Shown here: positions 1 through 12,646 of the stretch, piece by piece | Position numbering within the stretch: position 1 is the first letter of the stretch | How the letters are laid out: the number at the start of each line of letters is the position of its first letter | From: Garcia nutans | Taxonomy: Eukaryota > Streptophyta > Magnoliopsida > Malpighiales > Euphorbiaceae | Assembly: GCA_947685225.1 (NCBI GenBank) | Contig: CANTUV010000051.1 | Location: 2,418,001-2,482,000 of the forward strand | DNA length: 64,000 bases | Direction of reading: 5' to 3' | Notes under the pieces: generated by a model | The model's database searches: none | Told to the model about the DNA's origin: nothing | What the model saw: only the letters and a program-made list of their open reading frames with translations | Made by a program: the position numbers and the translations under genes

Positions 1-1705
1 ATGTAACAGCCTCAGTCTCTTGGACCTCAACCCGGCTAGACCCTTAGGCCCCAGTATCTTGGTTCTCAACTCGGCTAGACTGCTACAGTTTTTAAGGCTT
101 ACGACCCAGTCTTTTCACCCCAAAAACATCATATTTATCAGCTGGCCTCGCTTACGACACAATTTTTTCACCATTCCAGCGTGTAGCCCGTAGGCAATCA
201 TAGGCACGCCACCCAACCCAGAACTCTGAAAATTGAATAACATACTAGGCACACAATTTATTCATATTTCTCACTATTAATCTCTTTCTCATTTTTTTAC
301 ATATTCAATCTAGGCACATTGCCTTAGTTTCACATTTTTTTCTCACTTTTCTCATTTTTCACATCTTTCTCATTTTTCTCACTTTTCTCATTTTTATCAA
401 TATCAATTCATTTCATTATTACACATATCTCATTTTTGCATTCACAACACATTACCCAATTACTTTGGGTATTTTCACATAATATGCATATTTCACATGT
501 TATACAAATTAGCCATTATCAATGGCTTTTCACAATGCATTTAACACATATATGACATTACAAATGTCATAGCATATTATTCATACACAATCAATGAACC
601 AAGTAGCTTAACTCATTTTTTAACCAAAATGTGTTAAGTCCAAATGTTATGCAAATATAGACATTATATTCAAAGTTTGTACATACCTCCACTAGCAACC
701 CAAAGCAAGCTAAAAACAACCTTCAATCCATTCTTTCCAACTTGCCCTTCACCACTTGGATGAAGCAAATCAACCTTCCTCAATGCCTAACCAAATGTGA
801 TAACAAATAATCATTTAGTATCACATTTATTGACATTTTCAACATTAAACCATAATTATACATCACTCCTACAAATTTTCAAAAATTTAGCCTTTCCTTA
901 CTTCAACATTAGAATTCCATTCTACTACAATTAAATTAGTGTTTTAAGTTTATTTATATTATTAAAAATATATTTTAATACATTTAAATCATTTACATTA
1001 TAAAAATACACTCTTATACACAAAATCTCAAAAATGGCATAACCTTCCCCCATTGAAGGTTTTCCAATCCAACACAATCTATTACTCATTCCAAGCTTAT
1101 ATTCATCACTTTTAACACTAAACAACATGCTTAAACAAATAAAATCACACAATTCAACCACTTTGGAAAATCACTTTTCCAAAACCCTAAATCTCCACTT
1201 CCATTCTCAAACTCCAACCCAACACCACCAAATCCAATATTTGACTTTAAAATACTTGTTTATGAATCAAAACAACTCATTTGGAAATAATTTGCACAAT
1301 TAAAGTTCATGTTTCCAAAATCCCAAAAATCCATAACCCTAAATTCTCTCTCTTCACCATTCTTTAATCAAACTCCATTATCTCTTCAATCTAACCTTAG
1401 AATCATTGTTAACTACCCTAAATAACATCATACACACCAATTCCAATAATTATAACATACTACATCAAAATCTCAAAACTCACATAATCTCATCTTCCAT
1501 GGAATTCAAAGAAAAGAGATGGAAACTTACTAATTTTGGTGGAAATCACCAAAAATTCACTTGAAACTTGTTAATTCCTTCAATTTATGGAGTATGGAAG
1601 AAGCAAAATCCTTGGTCTTCAAACATCCATAGAAGCCACGTTCTTGAGAAGAAGAAGAAGAATAAGAAGACTTTTAATATTCTTTCATTTTCATCTTTTT
1701 TTAAC

Positions 1706-1738
<33 letters not shown>

Positions 1739-2072
1739 TAAAATAATTTAATATTTAATTATTTAATTATTTTTTTAATAAATTAAAAGTCATAATTTTC
1801 TTCTTCCATTCAAAAATAATTTAATTTTGAATTATTTTATTAATTTTGAATTTATAAGATTTAATTACCAAAATACCCTTTTCTTTTAAAAAGTGTTGAC
1901 TTTTATATGTTATGTATATTTTGCATATATATCATATATATATTCCACTTTTTCATTTAAAATCCCTTCATTTTCATTTAAAACTATTAATTTAATTTAT
2001 CCTTTTAAATTATAATTTATTTTATCAAAATTTTCAAAAATTAGAAAATTTCAAAAAATTTTGGATGTTATA
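1..2072 (-). repeat. 3' LTR (partial) of the Tekay-like element
   Basis: Bases 1-2072 align with 7869-9881 almost throughout, with scattered substitutions and small indels. One indel is an AC/AT microsatellite at about 1706-1740 that is longer here. The end GATGTTATA at 2064-2072 matches the GATGTTACA end of the other LTR with one C-to-T change. About 945 bp of the LTR (the counterpart of 6925-7868) must lie to the left of the window. Within the first 100 bp there are two imperfect copies of a unit ending in CCGGCTAGAC, also seen at 7869-7960. Confidence 0.92.
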
Positions 2073-2091
2073 ATTCTCTCCCCCTAAAACA
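2073..2091 (-). other. Polypurine tract of the Tekay-like element
   Basis: Read on the minus strand this is a purine run (GGGGGAGAG core at 2076-2084) directly abutting the 3' LTR at 2072. That is where plus-strand DNA synthesis of an LTR retrotransposon is primed. Its position is set by the LTR boundary. Confidence 0.8.
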
Positions 2092-2117
2092 AATTTCGTC
2101 CTCGAAATTATCTGTCC

Positions 2118-2651
2118 TCAAGTCTGGAACAATTGGGAAAACTGAATCTGCATCTCCTGCTCACTTTCCCATGTTGCATCCTCAGTGGCATGATTCCTCC
2201 AAAGGACTTTCATAAGTGGCACCCTCTTATTCCTCAATTCTTTAACCTCTCGTACCAAAATCGCCACTGGTTCTTCCTCGTAAGTCAGATCTGGACTCAC
2301 CTCAATGGACTCCACTAACAAAATATGAGATGGGTCATACCTGTATCTCCGAAGCATCGAGACATGGAAAACATTATGTATTCGATCCAACTCAGGTGGC
2401 AAAGCTAGTCTATAAACCACTGGACCAACTCTTTCCAACACCTCATATGGTCCTATGAAACGAGGACTCAACTTCCCTTTGCGGTCAAATCTCAAAATCT
2501 TCTTCCATGGAGACACCTTCAGAAACACTTTATCTCCCACACTGAACTCTATGTCTCTTCTCTTTAAATCTGAATAAGATTTTTGTTGGTCTGAAGCTGC
2601 TTTCAAACGACCCCGAATCACCTTCACTTTCTCCTCTGTTTTTTTAATCAA
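2118..2651 (-). pseudogene. Integrase C-terminus with GPY/F module and chromodomain-like tail
   Basis: This 177-codon stretch is the C-terminal part of the polyprotein. It shows the GPY/F motif (FIGPYEVL), the following VYRLALPP and FHVSMLRRY segments, and a final chromodomain-like block (VLWRNHATEDATWE). In chromoviruses this block is thought to target integration to heterochromatin. It is in the same reading frame as the integrase core upstream on the minus strand, separated only by stop codons, for example near 2690 and 2755. It is the best preserved part of this integrase. It ends about 45 bp before the polypurine tract, as expected for the polyprotein stop. Confidence 0.88.
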
Positions 2652-3574
2652 ATCGGAACCAACCAGTTTACCTTCTCCAACTTCATCCTAACACAAAGGT
2701 GTCCTGCATCTCCTGCCATATAAAGCCTCATAAGGAGTCATCCCAATACTCAACTAATGACTATTGTTACAAGTAAATTCAATTAATGGAAAAAATTTAT
2801 CCGAATTCCCGGCAAAATCAATGATACAACTCCTCAACATATCCTTCAGAATCTGTATCACTCTCTCTGACTGTCCATCTGTCTGAGGATGGAAAGCAGT
2901 ACTAAAATGTAATCGAGAACCCAGAGCATTATGCAAACTCTTCCAAAACCTTGAAGTAAATCAGGGATCTCGATCCGACACCAAAGAAACTGGGACTCCA
3001 TGCAACCTGACTATCTCATTGATATATAGCTCAGCCAATCTCTCAAGAGAATAATTCATCTAAACTGGAAGAAAATGAGCTGTCTTCGTCATCCGATCAA
3101 CTATCACCCAGATTGCATCATGCTTCTTCTGAGTTAAAGGCAGTCCAGTCACAAAATCCATTGTCACTTGCTCCCATTTCCACTCTGGCACTGATAAAGG
3201 TTGGAGCAATCCTGAAGGAACTTGGTGCTCAGCCTTTACTTTCTGGCAAGTTAGACATCTGGATACAAACTCTGCTATGTCCCTCTTCATAACTAACCAC
3301 CAATAATGTCGCTTCAAGTCCTGATACATCTTGGTACTTCCAGGGTTCATAGCAAAAAGTGACTGATGTGCTTCCTCTAATATCATTCTTTTCAATTTTG
3401 CATCATCAGGAATACACAATCTATCTCTATACCATAGACTGCCATCATCCCTCACATAAAAGTCTTAACTTTCCCCTTTCTGATAAACCAACATAATTTT
3501 CTGAATTCTCTCATCTGCTAATTGAGCCTCCCTAATATGATCCAACAAGACTGGCCTCAACTGCAACTGAGCCA
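2652..3574 (-). pseudogene. Integrase zinc-binding and catalytic core region, interrupted
   Basis: Integrase inserts the element DNA into the genome. The zinc-binding domain is seen at about 3455-3240 (MYQDLKRHYWW, then CLTCQK). Its first His (EEAHQS) is kept, but the second His position, normally before PGSTKMY, reads Asn. The core follows with MDFVTGLPL and VIVDRMTKTAHFLP. Further on come a DRDP segment, interrupted by TGA at 2963-2961, and HPQTDGQSERV with the catalytic Glu near 2860. Stops at about 3466, 3062, 2963, 2755 and 2690 break the frame. At least one (DRDP followed by stop) looks like an Arg CGA to TGA change. Confidence 0.85.
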
Positions 3575-5490
3575 TCAAAGCACCATATCAGAAGACTCAA
3601 ATCTAGCATGCAATGCTCTCAACTCAACAAGCAATGAGAGCGAATAAGCAGTCAAACCTGCTAAAGATTCAACAACATTTGCCTTACCAGGATGATAATC
3701 AATCAAACAGTCATAGTCTTTAATCAACTCTAACCACCGTCTCTGCCGAAGATTCAACTCTCTCTGAACATCCAGGTATTTCAAACTCTTGTGATATGTA
3801 TGAATCAAACACTTTTTCCTATACAAATAATGCCGCCAAATCTTCAAGGCAAAGACTATTGCTGTTAATTCTAAATCATGCGTTGGATAATTCAGCTTAT
3901 GCGGTTTCAACTGTCGAGAGGCATAAGCAATGACTCTACCCTCCTGCATCAAAACACAACCTAAACCAGTGTGTGAAGCATCACTATATATCACATATGG
4001 TTTAACTTCCACAGGCAGGGTAAGGATAGGAGCTTGAGTCAACATCTCCCTCAGCTGCTCAAAACTCGCCTGACATCGATCTGTCCACACAAATTTAACT
4101 CCTTTCTGAAGTAATCTGGTGAGTGGTGTAGCTATTATAGAAAAACCCTTCAAAAATTGACGATAATAGCCTGCCAATCCCAGAAAACTTCTAACCTCTG
4201 TCACAGTCTTCGGTGGACTCCAATTCAAGATAGCCTCAATTTTACTCGGATCAACTCTAATACCCTCTGCTGAAACCACATGACCAAGAAAAGCTACTTG
4301 ATCGAGCCAGAACTCATACTTAGATAGTTTAGCATACAACTGTTTTTCTCTCAGAGTCTGCAATACGATCCGCGAATGCCTATCATGATCCTCCTCATTA
4401 CGCGAATGCACCAAGATGTCATCAATGAAGACCACCACAAACTGATCTAAATATGGTCTGAATACCCTGTTCATCAAATCCATAAAAGCTGCTGGTGCAT
4501 TCGTCAATCCAAAGGGCATCACCAGAAACTCATAATACCCATACCTTGTACGAAAAGCTGTCTTGGGTACATTCACATCTCTGACTCTCAACTGATGGTA
4601 CCCTGATCTCAGATCAATCTTAGAGAATACTGCTGCTCCCTTCAACTGATCAAAGAGATCATCTATCCGAGGCAAAGGATACTTGTTCTTGATGGTCACC
4701 TTATTCAACTGCCTATAATCAATACACAATCTCTTGGTGCCATCCTTCTTCTTCACAAACAATACAGGCGCTCCCCACGGGGACACACTAGGGCAGACAA
4801 ACCCTTTATCCAATAACTCCTGCAACTGCACCTTCAACTCTCTCAACTCAGCAGGTGTCATTCGATAAGGGGTAATAGAGATAGGAGTGGTACCAGACAA
4901 TAAATTGATACCAAACTCCACTTCTCTCTCAGGAGGTACCCCTGGAAACTCGTCAGGGAAAACATCTGGAAACTTGGAAACTGTGGGTATACTTTCAAGC
5001 AAGGATCCCACTACTCTAGTATCTACAACATGAGCAAGATAAGCCTCACATCCCTTCCGAATCATCCTACCAGCTGAAACAACTGAAACAAACATAGATG
5101 AAAGATACCTATGCTCACTAGATACTATAACATCCCTACCATCCCGTGTTCTCAAAGTACATTTCTTCTGACAGTCTACCACAGCCCCATGCTTGGATAA
5201 CCAATCCATACCCAAAATCAGATCATATTCCCTAAAAGGCATCTCAATCAGGTCACAGAGAAACTCCTCATCTTGAACAACAACTGGACTATCTCGGTGC
5301 ACCCTGCTCACCACAACACTATACCCTAAAGGATTTGTCACCAAGACATCAAATCCTAGGGACTTAGAATGCAATTCAGTCACAGGCAAGATGGATGCAC
5401 TTATGTATGAATGCGTAGACCCAGGATCTAATAGAACAAAGACTGAAATAACAAATAAAGAAAATATACCCGCAATAACGGCTGAAGCAT
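3575..5490 (-). pseudogene. Protease, reverse transcriptase and RNase H of the Ty3 element
   Basis: The aspartic protease motif reads LLDPGSTHSYIS (5415-5432). The reverse transcriptase includes YPLPRIDDLF, the MPFGLTNAP block and the catalytic FIDDI (4415-4429), all intact. RNase H follows with YSDASHTGLG and a THDLELTAIVFALKIWRHYLY block. The usual TDHKSLKY motif reads TYHKSLKY, the catalytic Asp codon having become TAT at 3794-3796, so RNase H is probably inactive. Around 3585 the frame shifts and the ORF ends with TGA. Everything from 3575 to 6754 is one reading frame interrupted only by stops upstream in gag. Order and motifs make the call secure. Confidence 0.93.
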
Positions 5491-6754
5491 CCGGCTGTCT
5501 CTGCATCACATAAACCCGCTGAGATGGCCCAGCCTCATCTGGCCTATTGCCTCCAGATGTAGAGCCTCCTCTCTGACTAAACCCAGGGTGACCACCTCTA
5601 CTAAAACCTCTGCCACCACGACCCCCTTTGACACTGGGTCGAGAAGATGCAATATCTGTTTGCCTAACCTCTGGTGGCTTAGGACAATCTTTGATAAAAT
5701 GGTCTGATGAAGCATATCTAAAACACACTCCCGAAGCACCTCTCCACCAGCAGACACCTCCGTGTACTCTACCACAGTGAACGCAAGTAGGTGGAGTAGG
5801 TCTCTGAGCCACTGGGGTCGAAGCACTAGCCACTGAAATTGCAGGTCTCTGTCTCTGTCTCTGCTGCTGTACTGACCTGCCAAACTGCCCTAGACTCCTA
5901 CTAAACCTCTGAAAATGTCCCCCTCGGCCTCTCTTCACTGATGAAGACCCTACCTCACTCTGGGGTCTCCTAACTCTGGTCTTCTCAACCCTGGCAGCTG
6001 CTACAAGACTCTGTGCCCTCTCAACACTCCTGGCAGCTGCAACTAACTGGAAAAAGTCATGATACCGAGACCCTGCAATGATGCTCATGATAGAGGGTCT
6101 CAGTCCCTCCTCAAACCTCCTACACCTGTCAAACTCGTCAGAAATGATCCCACCAGTATAGTGACTCAACCGGATAAACTCGATCTCATACTCGGTCGCT
6201 GTCCTAGTATCCTGTCTCAGACTCAGGAATTTCATCTTCTTTGCATATTTATACTCTCTCGGAGTATACTTCTGCTCAAATTCCCGCAGGAAATCATCAT
6301 AGGTCAGGACTGGTGGATCATCCAGAGCATGTGGAACCATTTTCCACCAATCATATGCATCTCTCTGCAGAAGAGATCTGGCATAATCAAACTTCTCTTC
6401 TGGACTAGCCTGTAACTGAATAAATATCCTCTAAACCCAGTCTAGCCACTGCTCTGCTACAGCAGGATCTGTAGTACCAACAAAGTCCTCAGCCCCATAC
6501 TTCCTCAATTTATCATACTGCCTCACCAGCAACTGTGGCTACGGCTGTGGCTGTGGCGGCTGCGGAACTGGAGCCTGCCTCAGCAACTCTACCATATGTC
6601 ATACCTAGCCAGGCGAAACCTCATCAGCTACTGGTCTCACAGGCACAAAAATAGATACCTCACCAGCAGATACAACTCTAGCTCCATCTCTACCCTCATC
6701 TGAAGCCACACTCTCTGCATTACCCTCAGCAGCCTGATGCGGTCGAGACGTCAT
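5491..6754 (-). pseudogene. gag of the Ty3 chromovirus-like element, with premature stops
   Basis: Gag forms the virus-like particle. The first ATG that starts the shared frame is at 6754. Stops in that frame lie at 6607-6605 (TAG), 6601-6599 (TGA), 6541-6539 (TAG) and 6433-6431 (TAG). After the last stop the frame is open to the end of RNase H. The retrotransposon gag core is readable (YDDFLREFEQKY, LRQDTRTATEYE, FEEGLRPSI). The nucleocapsid zinc knuckle near 5725-5685 reads CFRYASSDHFIKDC. The second Cys is Tyr (codon 5714-5716), so the CCHC finger is broken. Most of these lesions are compatible with C-to-T change at methylated cytosines. Confidence 0.9.
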
Positions 6755-6905
6755 AACTACCTATATCTGTAAACAAAGCAGAAAATACTATATCAGAGAT
6801 CAAAAACTACCAGTGCCAATGCATGTATTACAATTAAAAACTATTTTTCAATTCCCTCATTTTCTCTCTCTATCATCCCACCTAGGTCGAGAAAATCAAA
6901 CCTAG

Positions 6906-6917
6906 GTACTGATACCA
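6906..6917 (-). other. Primer binding site, initiator-Met tRNA type (degenerate)
   Basis: Read on the minus strand, 8 bases inside the 5' LTR edge, the sequence is TGGTATCAG followed by TAC instead of AGC. The plant iMet primer site is TGGTATCAGAGC, so 9 of the first 9 bases match. The position fixes the element orientation. Confidence 0.8.
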
Positions 6918-6924
6918 AAATAAA

Positions 6925-9881
6925 TGTAACATCCTTACATCCTATATATGTACAATACATATTTTCAATATATGTAAAATACGCATATACGGTACAAGAA
7001 TGTCACAGACCGGTTTAATAAAAAAATTTCACATTTCCAATTTAAAATTTAAAATTCTAAATATATAAAATTAAATTGAATATACATATTATTTACTTGT
7101 TATAAGAACCCAAAATAAATAATATATATATAAATCTCTGGGAAAAATTGGCCAGAGTTTTGTCTGAATTTTGGATATCCCAAAATTTATCAAAACACAA
7201 CCTGCAAAAAAGAAAGCACTCCCAAATAATTTCCAATCACCATATCAACCATACTTCTCAATTTCACCAAGTTTCTCAAATATTTATACACATAGATATA
7301 TATAATTTAAAACACACTTACTCTCCCATTTCAAATACATTAACCCAAACATTCTTTATAATATATAATACGTAAAATTCAAAACATAATATATTATGCA
7401 TAAAACTTAAAATGTACAATAACATAAAAATATATACATGCTGCAGGCAGTGTTTCTGATCTCGATAGCAACTCTACAAGCTCAACTACAAGTCTAGACT
7501 AGAAGAACTCTCTGGCTCAACTGGGTCTACCATGTCACCTGCACGATGGAAACAATCGCGCTAAGCCGAAGCCTAGTGATACAAACTTTGGTAATAACAA
7601 TATAACTCAATGCAATACCAAATGCACACTGCATATAGATGTCACATCAATCCACTTTCTTATATTTTTCAAATATTTCATAAGCACAACTCATAATATT
7701 ATATTACTCAATTGAATCATAATTCATAATTCACAGTAAAACAAAGACAAGCATGGGCCCAAAAAGGTTCTAATATGCTATTCAAATTTCAGAGTTACTG
7801 CTTTGGTCCATAATGACACCATGTGTCTAACCCCGTAGGCAATATATATATATATATATCCATGGATAATGTAATAGCCCCAGTCTCTTGGACCTCAACC
7901 CGGCTAGACCCTTAGGCCCTAGTATCTTGGTCCTCAACCCGGCTAGACTGCTACAGTTTTTGAGGCTTACGACCCAGTCTTTTTACCTCAAAAACATCAT
8001 ATTTATCAGCTGGCCTGGCTTACGACCCAGTCTTTTCACCATTCCAGCGTATAGCCCATAAGCAATCATAGACACGCCACCAAACCCAGAACTCTGAAAA
8101 TTGAATAACATACTAGACACACAATTTATTCACATTTCTCATTATTAATCTCTTTCTCATTTTTTACATATTCAATCTAGGCACATTGCCTTATTTTCAC
8201 TTTTTTTTTCTCACTTTTCTCATTTTTATCAATATCAATTCATTTCATTATTACACATATCTCATTTTTGCATTTACAACACATTACCCAATTACTTTGG
8301 GTATTTTCACATAATATGCATATTTCACATGTTACACAAATTAGCCATTATCAATGGCTTTTCACAATGCATTTAACACATTTATGACATTACAAATGTC
8401 ATAGCATATTATTCATACACAATCAATAAACCAAGTAGCTTAACACATTTTTCAACCAAAATGTGTTAAGTCCAAATGTTATGCAAATATAGATATTATA
8501 TTCAAAGTTTGTACATATCTCCACTAGCAACCCAAAGCAAGCTAAAAACAACATTCAATCTAATCTTTCCAACTTGCCTTTCACCATTTGGATGAAGCAA
8601 ATCAACCTCCATCAATGCCTAAACCAAATGTGATAATAAATAATCATTTAGTATCACATTTAATGGTATTTCCAACATTAAACCACAATTATACATCACT
8701 CCTACAAATTTCTAAAAATTTACCCTTTCCTTACTTCAACATTAGAATTCCATTCTACTACAATTAAATTAGTGTTTTAAGTTTATTTATATTATTAAAA
8801 ACATATTTTAATACATTTAAATCATTTACATTATAAAAATACACTCTTATACACAAAATCTCAAAAATGGTATAACCTTCCCCCATTGAAGGTTTTCCAA
8901 CCCAACACAATCCATTACTCATTCCAAGCTTATATTCATCACTTTTAACACTAAACAACATGCTTAAACAAATAAAATCACACAATTCAATCACTTTGAA
9001 AAATCACTTTTCTAAAATCCTAAATCTCCACTTCCATTCTCAAACTCCAACCCAACACCACCAAATCCAATATTTGACTTTAAAATACTTGTTTATGAAT
9101 CAAAACAACTCATTTGGAAACAATTTGCACAATTAAAGTTCATGTTTTCAAAATCCCAAAAATCCATAACCCTAAATTCTCTCTCTTCACCATTCTTTAA
9201 CCAAACTCCATCATCTATTCAATCTAACCTTAGAATCATTGTTAACTACCCAAAATAACATCATACACACCAATTCCAACAATTATAACATACTACATCA
9301 AAATCTCAAAACTCACATAATCTCATCTTCCATGGAATTCAAAGAAAAGAGATGGAAACTTACTAATTTTGGTGGAAATCACCAAAAATCTACTTGAAAC
9401 TTGTTAATTCCTTCAATATATGGAGTATGGAAGAAGCAAAATCCTTGGTCTTCAAACATCCATAGAAGCCACATTCTTGAGAAGAAGAAGGAGAAGACTT
9501 TTAATATTCTTTTCTTTTCATCTTTTTTTTAACCATATATATATATTAAAATAATTTAATATTTAATTATTTAATTATTTTTTTAATAAATTAAAAGTTT
9601 TAATTTCCCTCTTCCATTCAAAAATAATTTATTTTTGAATTATTTTATTAATTTTGAATTTATAAGATTTAATTACCAAAATACCCTTTTCTTTTAAAAA
9701 TTGTTGACTTTTATATGTTATGTATATTTTGCATATATATCATATATATTCTACTTTTTTTTATTTAAAATCCCTTCATTTTTCATTTAAAACTATTAAT
9801 TTAATTTATCCTTTTAAATTATAATTTATTTTATCAAATTTTCTAAAAATTAGAAATTTTCAAAAAATTTTAGATGTTACA
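6925..9881 (-). repeat. 5' LTR of the Tekay-like element (2957 bp)
   Basis: The LTR is bounded by TGTAACATC (6925-6933) and its exact inverted repeat GATGTTACA (9873-9881). Its part from 7869 on matches bases 1-2072. Its left part resembles the start of the solo LTR at 27221, which places both in related families. No protein-coding segment is present. Short ORFs within it are chance, and the same ones occur in both LTRs, for example 931-1161 and 8764-8994. Promoter elements must lie here, but I cannot place a TATA box confidently in such AT-rich sequence. Confidence 0.92.
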
Positions 9882-10849
9882 ATTTTAGATTTTTTTAAAT
9901 ATATATATAATGTAATGGTTAAAAACTGAAAATATAGGATAACCGTCCATTTTATGCGGTTAACCAATAACTGGTTAACCATGTATTTATGGTTAGGTTT
10001 AGGTTGTAAATTTTTAAAAACCAAAACCGACAGTTTAACTTTTTTTTTCTCCCTCAAGGTTCGGTTAATTGAACGGTGAGCACACACTAAGTTAGACTAG
10101 GAAAACTATAATTTAAAGTCAAATCCAACCATTGCAAAATGGTTAGAATTGCATAGACTATGATTCTCATTCAAACAAAATATGTAGGCTTACTTAAAAT
10201 TTGACTCTAAGTATCAAGTCCACTTTTTCTTTAAAATTTTTTTTTGAACTTTATTTTATTTTACTTGCTTCTTTTGGGGAATGTATGCTCAACCTAGAAT
10301 CTATAAGACTAGAGATGAGATCTCTTATTCTGGGCTTTTAATTGTAAAGTTTAATTCTTTTTCTTTTATCTTTACTCTTGCTTATGGATGAATGTATGGA
10401 TGTATTTTATTTATCATATCATAATTGTCATTTCATGAAACGTATTTTCTAAGTTCTTATTTAATTCAAAGTCAAACTATTTTTACTTAAAATAAGCCAA
10501 AACCTAGCCCTTGAATCCATCATTTGGTTTAAGATTAGAGACTTTGCCCGTGGAATAAATTAGAGTCAACTTTATGGGTTTTTCTTAAATTTCTCCTTAA
10601 GTGGTGACTCTTCGTAACTATTTTTACTTGAATTGAGCATAGCCTATGACGGTAGAGTGATATCGGCACTTTCATGTGAGACTTAGCCCAATTTTAGCAT
10701 CTCGGCTCCCATCCTTTGGCATGCCGATGGTGTTTAGGCGAGGCCTCATAGTTGAAAATTTTTTAATAACTAATTTTGTCGACAAATTTGGATTATCGAT
10801 GGAATTTTATGCCAATAATCTGCATATTTTTTTTAGTGACTAGCAGAGG
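9882..10849. other. Intergenic, no gene recognised; possible LTR remnant at 10590-10740
   Basis: AT-rich sequence without a convincing ORF. The segment around 10590-10740 (GTGGTGACTC, then GCATCTCGGCTCCC and a GGCATGCCGATGG run) resembles the 3' portion of plant Ty3 LTRs in composition and in the GTGGYGACTC-type motif. I could not find a partner LTR in the window, so this is only a suggestion. Confidence 0.3.
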
Positions 10850-11235
10850 TAGCTAGGAAGCAATTTTCCATGTAGTTTTACAACTATTGCATAGTGCATG
10901 TCGCTACATGAGGTGCTTTCTTAGATCTCCTCTAAATGTAAAGGGCATGTATTGTGGAATTAGATGCAAAAGTGGTGGTTAATGGACTTTGTTCATATAG
11001 GGACAATTTGACAGAAATTGGGATAATTTTGCAAGATTGTAGACTTCTCATTTCTAATAATCCTCTTGTTTTATTGAGATGGATTCCAAGCAAGCTAATT
11101 TTGCATGTCATAACTTGGGAAGGGCTTCCATAGATAAATATAAGTCTCATTTTATGGAGTCATATTTTTTATTCTATTGGAAGGGAAATTTTTGATTATT
11201 TAAGTTAATGAATGAATGCCCTTTTATAAAAAATA
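10850..11235 (+). pseudogene. 3' end of a LINE-type element: RNase H-like (RVT_3) domain fragment
   Basis: Reading from about 10950 the sequence gives ELDAKVVVNGL, then IGIILQDCRLLISNNPLVLL, then RWIPSKLILHVITWEGLP, ending in TAG. This order matches the plant RVT_3 RNase H-like domain that closes L1-type LINE polyproteins: acidic residue plus VVNAL, DCR.LL, and W/R-rich then NxxAHxLA-like segments. Upstream frames are broken. The segment ends in ATGAATGAATGCCCTTTTATAAAAAA, typical of a LINE 3' terminus with a short A tail. It is therefore a strongly 5'-truncated LINE copy. The RVT_3 domain also occurs in host RNase H-like genes, so a decayed host gene is a less likely alternative. Confidence 0.55.
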
Positions 11236-12003
11236 TATTTATATTAATTATATAAATTATATAATTAGATTTATTATGTATTAATATGCTAAATTTTATT
11301 TTATTTTTTTACATATTAAACATCAATCTATGTATTTATATAAAAGCTGATAAATAAGACTCTTCCAAGGCTGCCACATCATCTATATTGTAAAAAAGCT
11401 GCTATTCTATATTTCTTAATTTTCTCACAGTTTCTCAATTTCTCTTTCTTTGTAACTTCTATATCCCTTCAAATTAGCTTTGATTGTTCATCAATAATCT
11501 TTTTCTCTCTCACTCTATCTGGCTTTGCTCCCCTACAAAGCCAACAATGCCGATTTCAAGAATCCCTTATAAGATAAGTATGAAATTGTTTTTATGAGTT
11601 GGTGGTAGTGAAATTGTTTTTGATCCTAGCCTTCCACTAATATTACCAGTGGTTTTAGCAGAAATTCAGTGGAATTAACACTTCCCTTTCTCAAATCAAA
11701 ATTACCGAAAAAATAATGTCAGCCAACATCTTTGTAAATTCTAGAATAGTTTGGGTAAACTTTTTCTCCAAGGTTTCCAGGAAAATAAATTTGCTTTATT
11801 TGCTTTATTTTTTTTAATTAAAATTGCTTTATTTGCTTTTTTATTTTTTAGAGTGATCATATCTTTGGTCGGTTTGATCAAAAGAGATGGTAGAGATGGA
11901 ACAAACTCAGGATCCATGGGTGAGTACAAAGCAGACATCGAGAGTCAAAATCAACGGTCACGATTTATTAATGATGATTGATTATTAATGGTAATGTAAT
12001 AGC
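11236..12003. other. No gene recognised
   Basis: AT-rich. A pyrimidine-rich stretch at 11400-11530 followed by an ATG at about 11548 looks superficially like a 5' leader and first codons, but the frame is short and matches nothing I know. A phrase near 11465 (CCCTTCAAATTAGCTTTGAT) recurs with changes near 18310, so part of this is dispersed repeat. Confidence 0.35.
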
Positions 12004-12635
12004 AAGTTTCACTTGCTGCATTTGAAATGTAATTGCAAATTTGTATTGTGAGTAGTAGAAGGTACAATTGTTGTCGAGTTCAATTATTTTTTCTTGCTGC
12101 ATTTGAAATGTAACTCTAACCAAATGCAAACTTCCTATAATAAAATAGAAATGAATAAATTCTCTTGCATTTACAGTATTGCCTTGTACAATGACAAAAG
12201 ATACCTGATTGAACTCCATAATTAAAATAAAACATATGACAGTCTAAAAGGCAGTAATAGCTCAAGTATAATTATTGTTTCTTTCCCTCTATCACTAAAA
12301 TGCAACTATCATTCGATCTAATAAATTAACTTTTCTGATGGTCTACCTAGCTTTTCTGTATAAACTAAAGCCCTTTACATTCTCTATAGAGAATGTTTAC
12401 CTGGTCTTCTCAGCTTTCGCTAATTTCTTCTTCTTCTTTTTTTTGTATAACTTTTTTGGATTTTAGTCTTCTGAGCTTGCATTCGAATTGTAATTGCTAA
12501 TTTGTATTGTGAGTAGTAGAAGGTACTATTATTCTCAAGTTCAATTGGTTTTTTTTTTTTTTTTTTGCTATATTTGATATATAATTGCAAATTTGTATTA
12601 TGAATAGTAGAAGGTACTATTGTTCTCAAGTTCTG
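12004..12635. repeat. Local repeat, unit of about 80 bp, at least three copies
   Basis: A unit with TTGCAAATTTGTATTGTGAG and AGTAGTAGAAGGTAC followed by a TCAAGTTC-type end occurs at about 12011-12092, with the start of another at 12093-12113. It recurs at 12475-12548 and 12567-12632. The last copy ends about ten bases before the target duplication of the next element. The copies have diverged and are separated by poly-T. Function is unknown. Confidence 0.7.
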
Positions 12636-12646
12636 AATGTTAACTG

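Larger units (their letters stand above)
1..9881 (-). mobile_element. Ty3/gypsy chromovirus-like LTR retrotransposon (Tekay/Del type), degraded, left end cut by window
   Basis: On the minus strand the order is 5' LTR (6925-9881), primer site, gag, protease, reverse transcriptase, RNase H, integrase with a C-terminal chromodomain-like part, polypurine tract and 3' LTR (1-2072). Integrase after RNase H defines Ty3/gypsy. The chromodomain-like tail and roughly 3-kb LTRs fit the Tekay/Del branch of chromoviruses, as inferred from family knowledge. The 5' LTR has perfect 9-bp terminal inverted repeats, TGTAACATC at 6925 and GATGTTACA at 9873. The 3' LTR starts outside the window, so its target-site duplication cannot be checked. 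Many in-frame stops make the copy dead. Confidence 0.93.

Noticed and set aside
11400..11600. Leader and first exon of a host gene
   Set aside because: A pyrimidine-rich stretch and ATG are present, but the frame is about ten codons before a weak donor and matches nothing; part of the sequence is repeated at 18.3 kb.
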